This document shows, one piece after another, positions 15,107 through 16,327 of a stretch of DNA of 16,327 nt. Under the pieces are notes generated by a model that was not told the origin of the DNA, searched no databases, and saw only the letters and a program-made list of their open reading frames with translations. The translations under genes were made by a program, and so were the position numbers. The first letter of the stretch is position 1. Each line of letters begins with the position of its first letter. Source of the DNA: JAZNUH01 sp045592225 (GTDB taxonomy: Bacteria > Bacillota > Clostridia > UMGS1883 > UMGS1540); assembly GCA_045592225.1 (NCBI GenBank), contig JAZNUH010000036.1, forward strand, positions 1 to 16,327. Reading direction: 5' to 3'.

Positions 15107-15880
15107 TTATTTGTTGATTTTGAAAATCCTTGCAGCGTTTCCGCCAACGATAAGCTCCTTGTCCTCGGAAGAAATGTTTGCACCCATAACCATACCAATG
15201 GGAACACACAGGTCAAACCAGAGAATATCGCTACCGATAAGGAGCTTGTCTGCGCCAACGTTTTCGCAGATGTATTCAACAAGCTTGCGGTTATAAATAT
15301 CGCCGGCAATATCAAAATATGTATTGGGATAAAGCTTACCGAGGCGAACTGCTTCTTTTATACCCTGTGTTCTGCCACCCGAGTGACCCATAATGAATTT
15401 AACCTCGGGGAAGTCTTTTATAAACTTTTCAAATCTTTCGGGAACCGCAAACTTCTGCTTGGGGTTGGATGTAAGCGCCCAGGTATGGCTCATAATGGGC
15501 AGGTCATATTTTTTTGCAATTTCAAATACTGCTCTGTAGCCTTCGTCATCTGCATAGATGGAGTTATCCGAGGGATGGATTTTAATACCTACAAATGCAG
15601 GATGGTCATGGTACTTTTCGATAATTTCCAGGCAGATTTCAGCCTGTTTGGGATTATAGTAGAAGTAGTTTAAAACTCTTCCGTTTGTTTTTTCGTAAAT
15701 TTCTATACTTTTTTTAGCTTCATCCCAATCAACAAAGCCGCCAATAGACTTACCGAATACCTGTACAATATAGTCGCAACCTATATCATCAAGGTGCTTC
15801 ATAGTAGTTTCCAAAGTTGCATCAAGGGCAGGAACACCTGCATCCTCAACTAAATGTGCATGAGAATCTATAATTAACAT
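15107..15880 (-). CDS. TIM-barrel metal-dependent amidohydrolase (COG2159-like), upstream cassette
   Basis: The 257-residue protein has a complete metal site: DSHAH (His7, His9), SHTW (His132), GHSGGR (His166) and GSDILWF (Asp218). It also has GIKIHPSD (98-105), TSNPKQ and GDIYNR. The AAAGG ribosome binding site is 11 bases before ATG 15880, a little longer than for its neighbours. The gene lies 20 bases after the stop of the degenerate copy and 29 bases before the GH106-like ATG. It is thus the intact member of the upstream cassette. The segment VEDAGVP after strand 1 links it to the copy at 8590-9339. The substrate is unknown; a lactone or a carboxylated ring is the family expectation. Confidence 0.92.
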   Translation of the reverse strand: MLIIDSHAHLVEDAGVPALDATLETTMKHLDDIGCDYIVQVFGKSIGGFVDWDEAKKSIEIYEKTNGRVLNYFYYNPKQAEICLEIIEKYHDHPAFVGIKIHPSDNSIYADDEGYRAVFEIAKKYDLPIMSHTWALTSNPKQKFAVPERFEKFIKDFPEVKFIMGHSGGRTQGIKEAVRLGKLYPNTYFDIAGDIYNRKLVEYICENVGADKLLIGSDILWFDLCVPIGMVMGANISSEDKELIVGGNAARIFKINK

Positions 15881-15900
15881 AAATTACACAACCTTTCTAA

Positions 15901-16327
15901 TTATTTCTTAATTTCGCCCATAAGACGTTCAAAGTTCTTGCTTAAGATAAGCTCTCTCTGTGCTTCATTTGTGTGATGTGCAATCATATAAAGCACACCG
16001 TTCATGTCGTTGTAGGGTGAGAATGAACCGAACAACATACGTTCTGCACCGATATGCTCCAGTGCATAGGGCAGGAATTTGTACTGTGTATAGTTATGCA
16101 TTTCAAGGTAAATGTTTTTGTATCTTTCGCAAATACCCATAATGTCACGTGCATAGTAGATTGTCTTCTGGTCACTGCCTTCTAAAATTATGGGCAGGTT
16201 GGGGTACTGCTCTGCAACCTCTGCAAGAGTGTCCCATTCAATCTGTGTATGCCAAACCATAAGAGGAATTCTTCTTTCTTCCATAGCCGAGAAGATATTG
16301 CCCATCTGCCATTTTTTCATGGAGTGC
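15901..16327 (-). CDS. Degenerate amidohydrolase-like protein, copy 1 (5' end outside window)
   Basis: Only the C-terminal 142 residues are present and the frame stays open through the right edge. The ATG at 16320 is internal, because the codons before it (His-Ser) continue the alignment with residues 123-124 of the copy at 11849-12640. It has the same altered features: WHTQ retained, LEGSDQ in place of GHSGG, and FGSFSPYND in place of the strand-8 aspartate motif. The two copies are similar throughout, at roughly 70 percent identity by eye. The gene is the first visible one of the operon, and no promoter for the operon lies within the window. Confidence 0.88.
   Translation of the reverse strand, partial: HSMKKWQMGNIFSAMEERRIPLMVWHTQIEWDTLAEVAEQYPNLPIILEGSDQKTIYYARDIMGICERYKNIYLEMHNYTQYKFLPYALEHIGAERMLFGSFSPYNDMNGVLYMIAHHTNEAQRELILSKNFERLMGEIKK

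Larger units (their letters stand above)
6214..16327 (-). other. Operon of duplicated amidohydrolase/GH106-like cassettes
   Basis: Nine co-directional genes are separated by 20, 29, 13, 64, 21, 14, 18 and 1 bases in transcription order. I saw no internal terminator, and one strong terminator follows the last gene. Only two fold families occur. The order is degenerate amidohydrolase, amidohydrolase, GH106-like, degenerate amidohydrolase, GH106-like, then four amidohydrolases. This fits duplication of a cassette followed by further amidohydrolase copies. The 5' end of the operon lies beyond the window. Confidence 0.85.

Noticed and set aside
15078..15209. N-terminal extension of the upstream GH106-like gene to an ATG at 15209
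   Set aside because: It overlaps the end of the amidohydrolase gene, has no paralogous sequence in the other copy, and lies upstream of a clear GGAGG site eight bases before ATG 15077.
1..16327. CRISPR arrays, tRNA or rRNA genes, insertion sequences or phage genes
   Set aside because: I saw no regularly spaced repeats, cloverleaf-type sequence, transposase motifs or terminal inverted repeats; the only repetition is between paralogous genes.

Overview
All recognisable genes in this window lie on the minus strand, so transcription runs from high to low coordinates. Strong GG-rich ribosome binding sites, moderate GC with AT-rich spacers, TTGACA/TATAAT-type promoters, Gram-positive-style signal peptides and several carbohydrate-active proteins suggest an anaerobic, polysaccharide-using Firmicute of the Clostridia type. 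This is an inference; the window holds no taxonomic marker gene.

Region A (1-4078) holds two tandem paralogous secreted proteins. Each has a signal peptide, N-terminal carbohydrate-binding-like beta-sandwiches (one in the left copy, two in the right copy), a further beta-sandwich and a TIM-barrel glycoside-hydrolase-like domain with an Asp-Glu-Pro motif. The left copy runs off the window. The 131 bases between them contain a clear terminator for the right gene and a near-consensus promoter for the left one.

Region B (4256-6058) holds a Gfo/Idh/MocA oxidoreductase, a small single-domain cupin just upstream of it (37-base gap, probably co-transcribed), and an AT-rich orphan gene for a small membrane protein with its own strong promoter. 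An AT-only palindrome overlaps the putative -10 of the cupin promoter.

Region C (6170 to beyond 16327) is one polycistronic block of more than 10 kb with gaps of 1-64 bases, ended by a strong intrinsic terminator at 6170-6204. It contains only two protein families. One is a pair of 807-residue cytoplasmic proteins resembling GH106-type alpha-L-rhamnosidases. The other is a set of seven TIM-barrel amidohydrolases of the COG2159/Amidohydro_2 type. Five of these keep all metal ligands. The other two, one cut by the window edge, have lost most of them in an identical way. In transcription order the block reads: degenerate amidohydrolase (partial), amidohydrolase, GH106-like, degenerate amidohydrolase, GH106-like, then four amidohydrolases. 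This looks like a duplicated cassette whose amidohydrolase part expanded further.

A working model, by inference only: region A proteins act outside the cell on a polysaccharide or glycoside. The GH106-like enzymes cleave imported glycosides in the cytoplasm, and the amidohydrolases process the released sugar lactones, acids or aromatic aglycones. Region B could supply sugar oxidoreduction. No transporter, kinase or regulator is present, so the substrate cannot be named. The most unusual part of the window is the co-duplication of GH106-like genes with ligand-stripped amidohydrolases.
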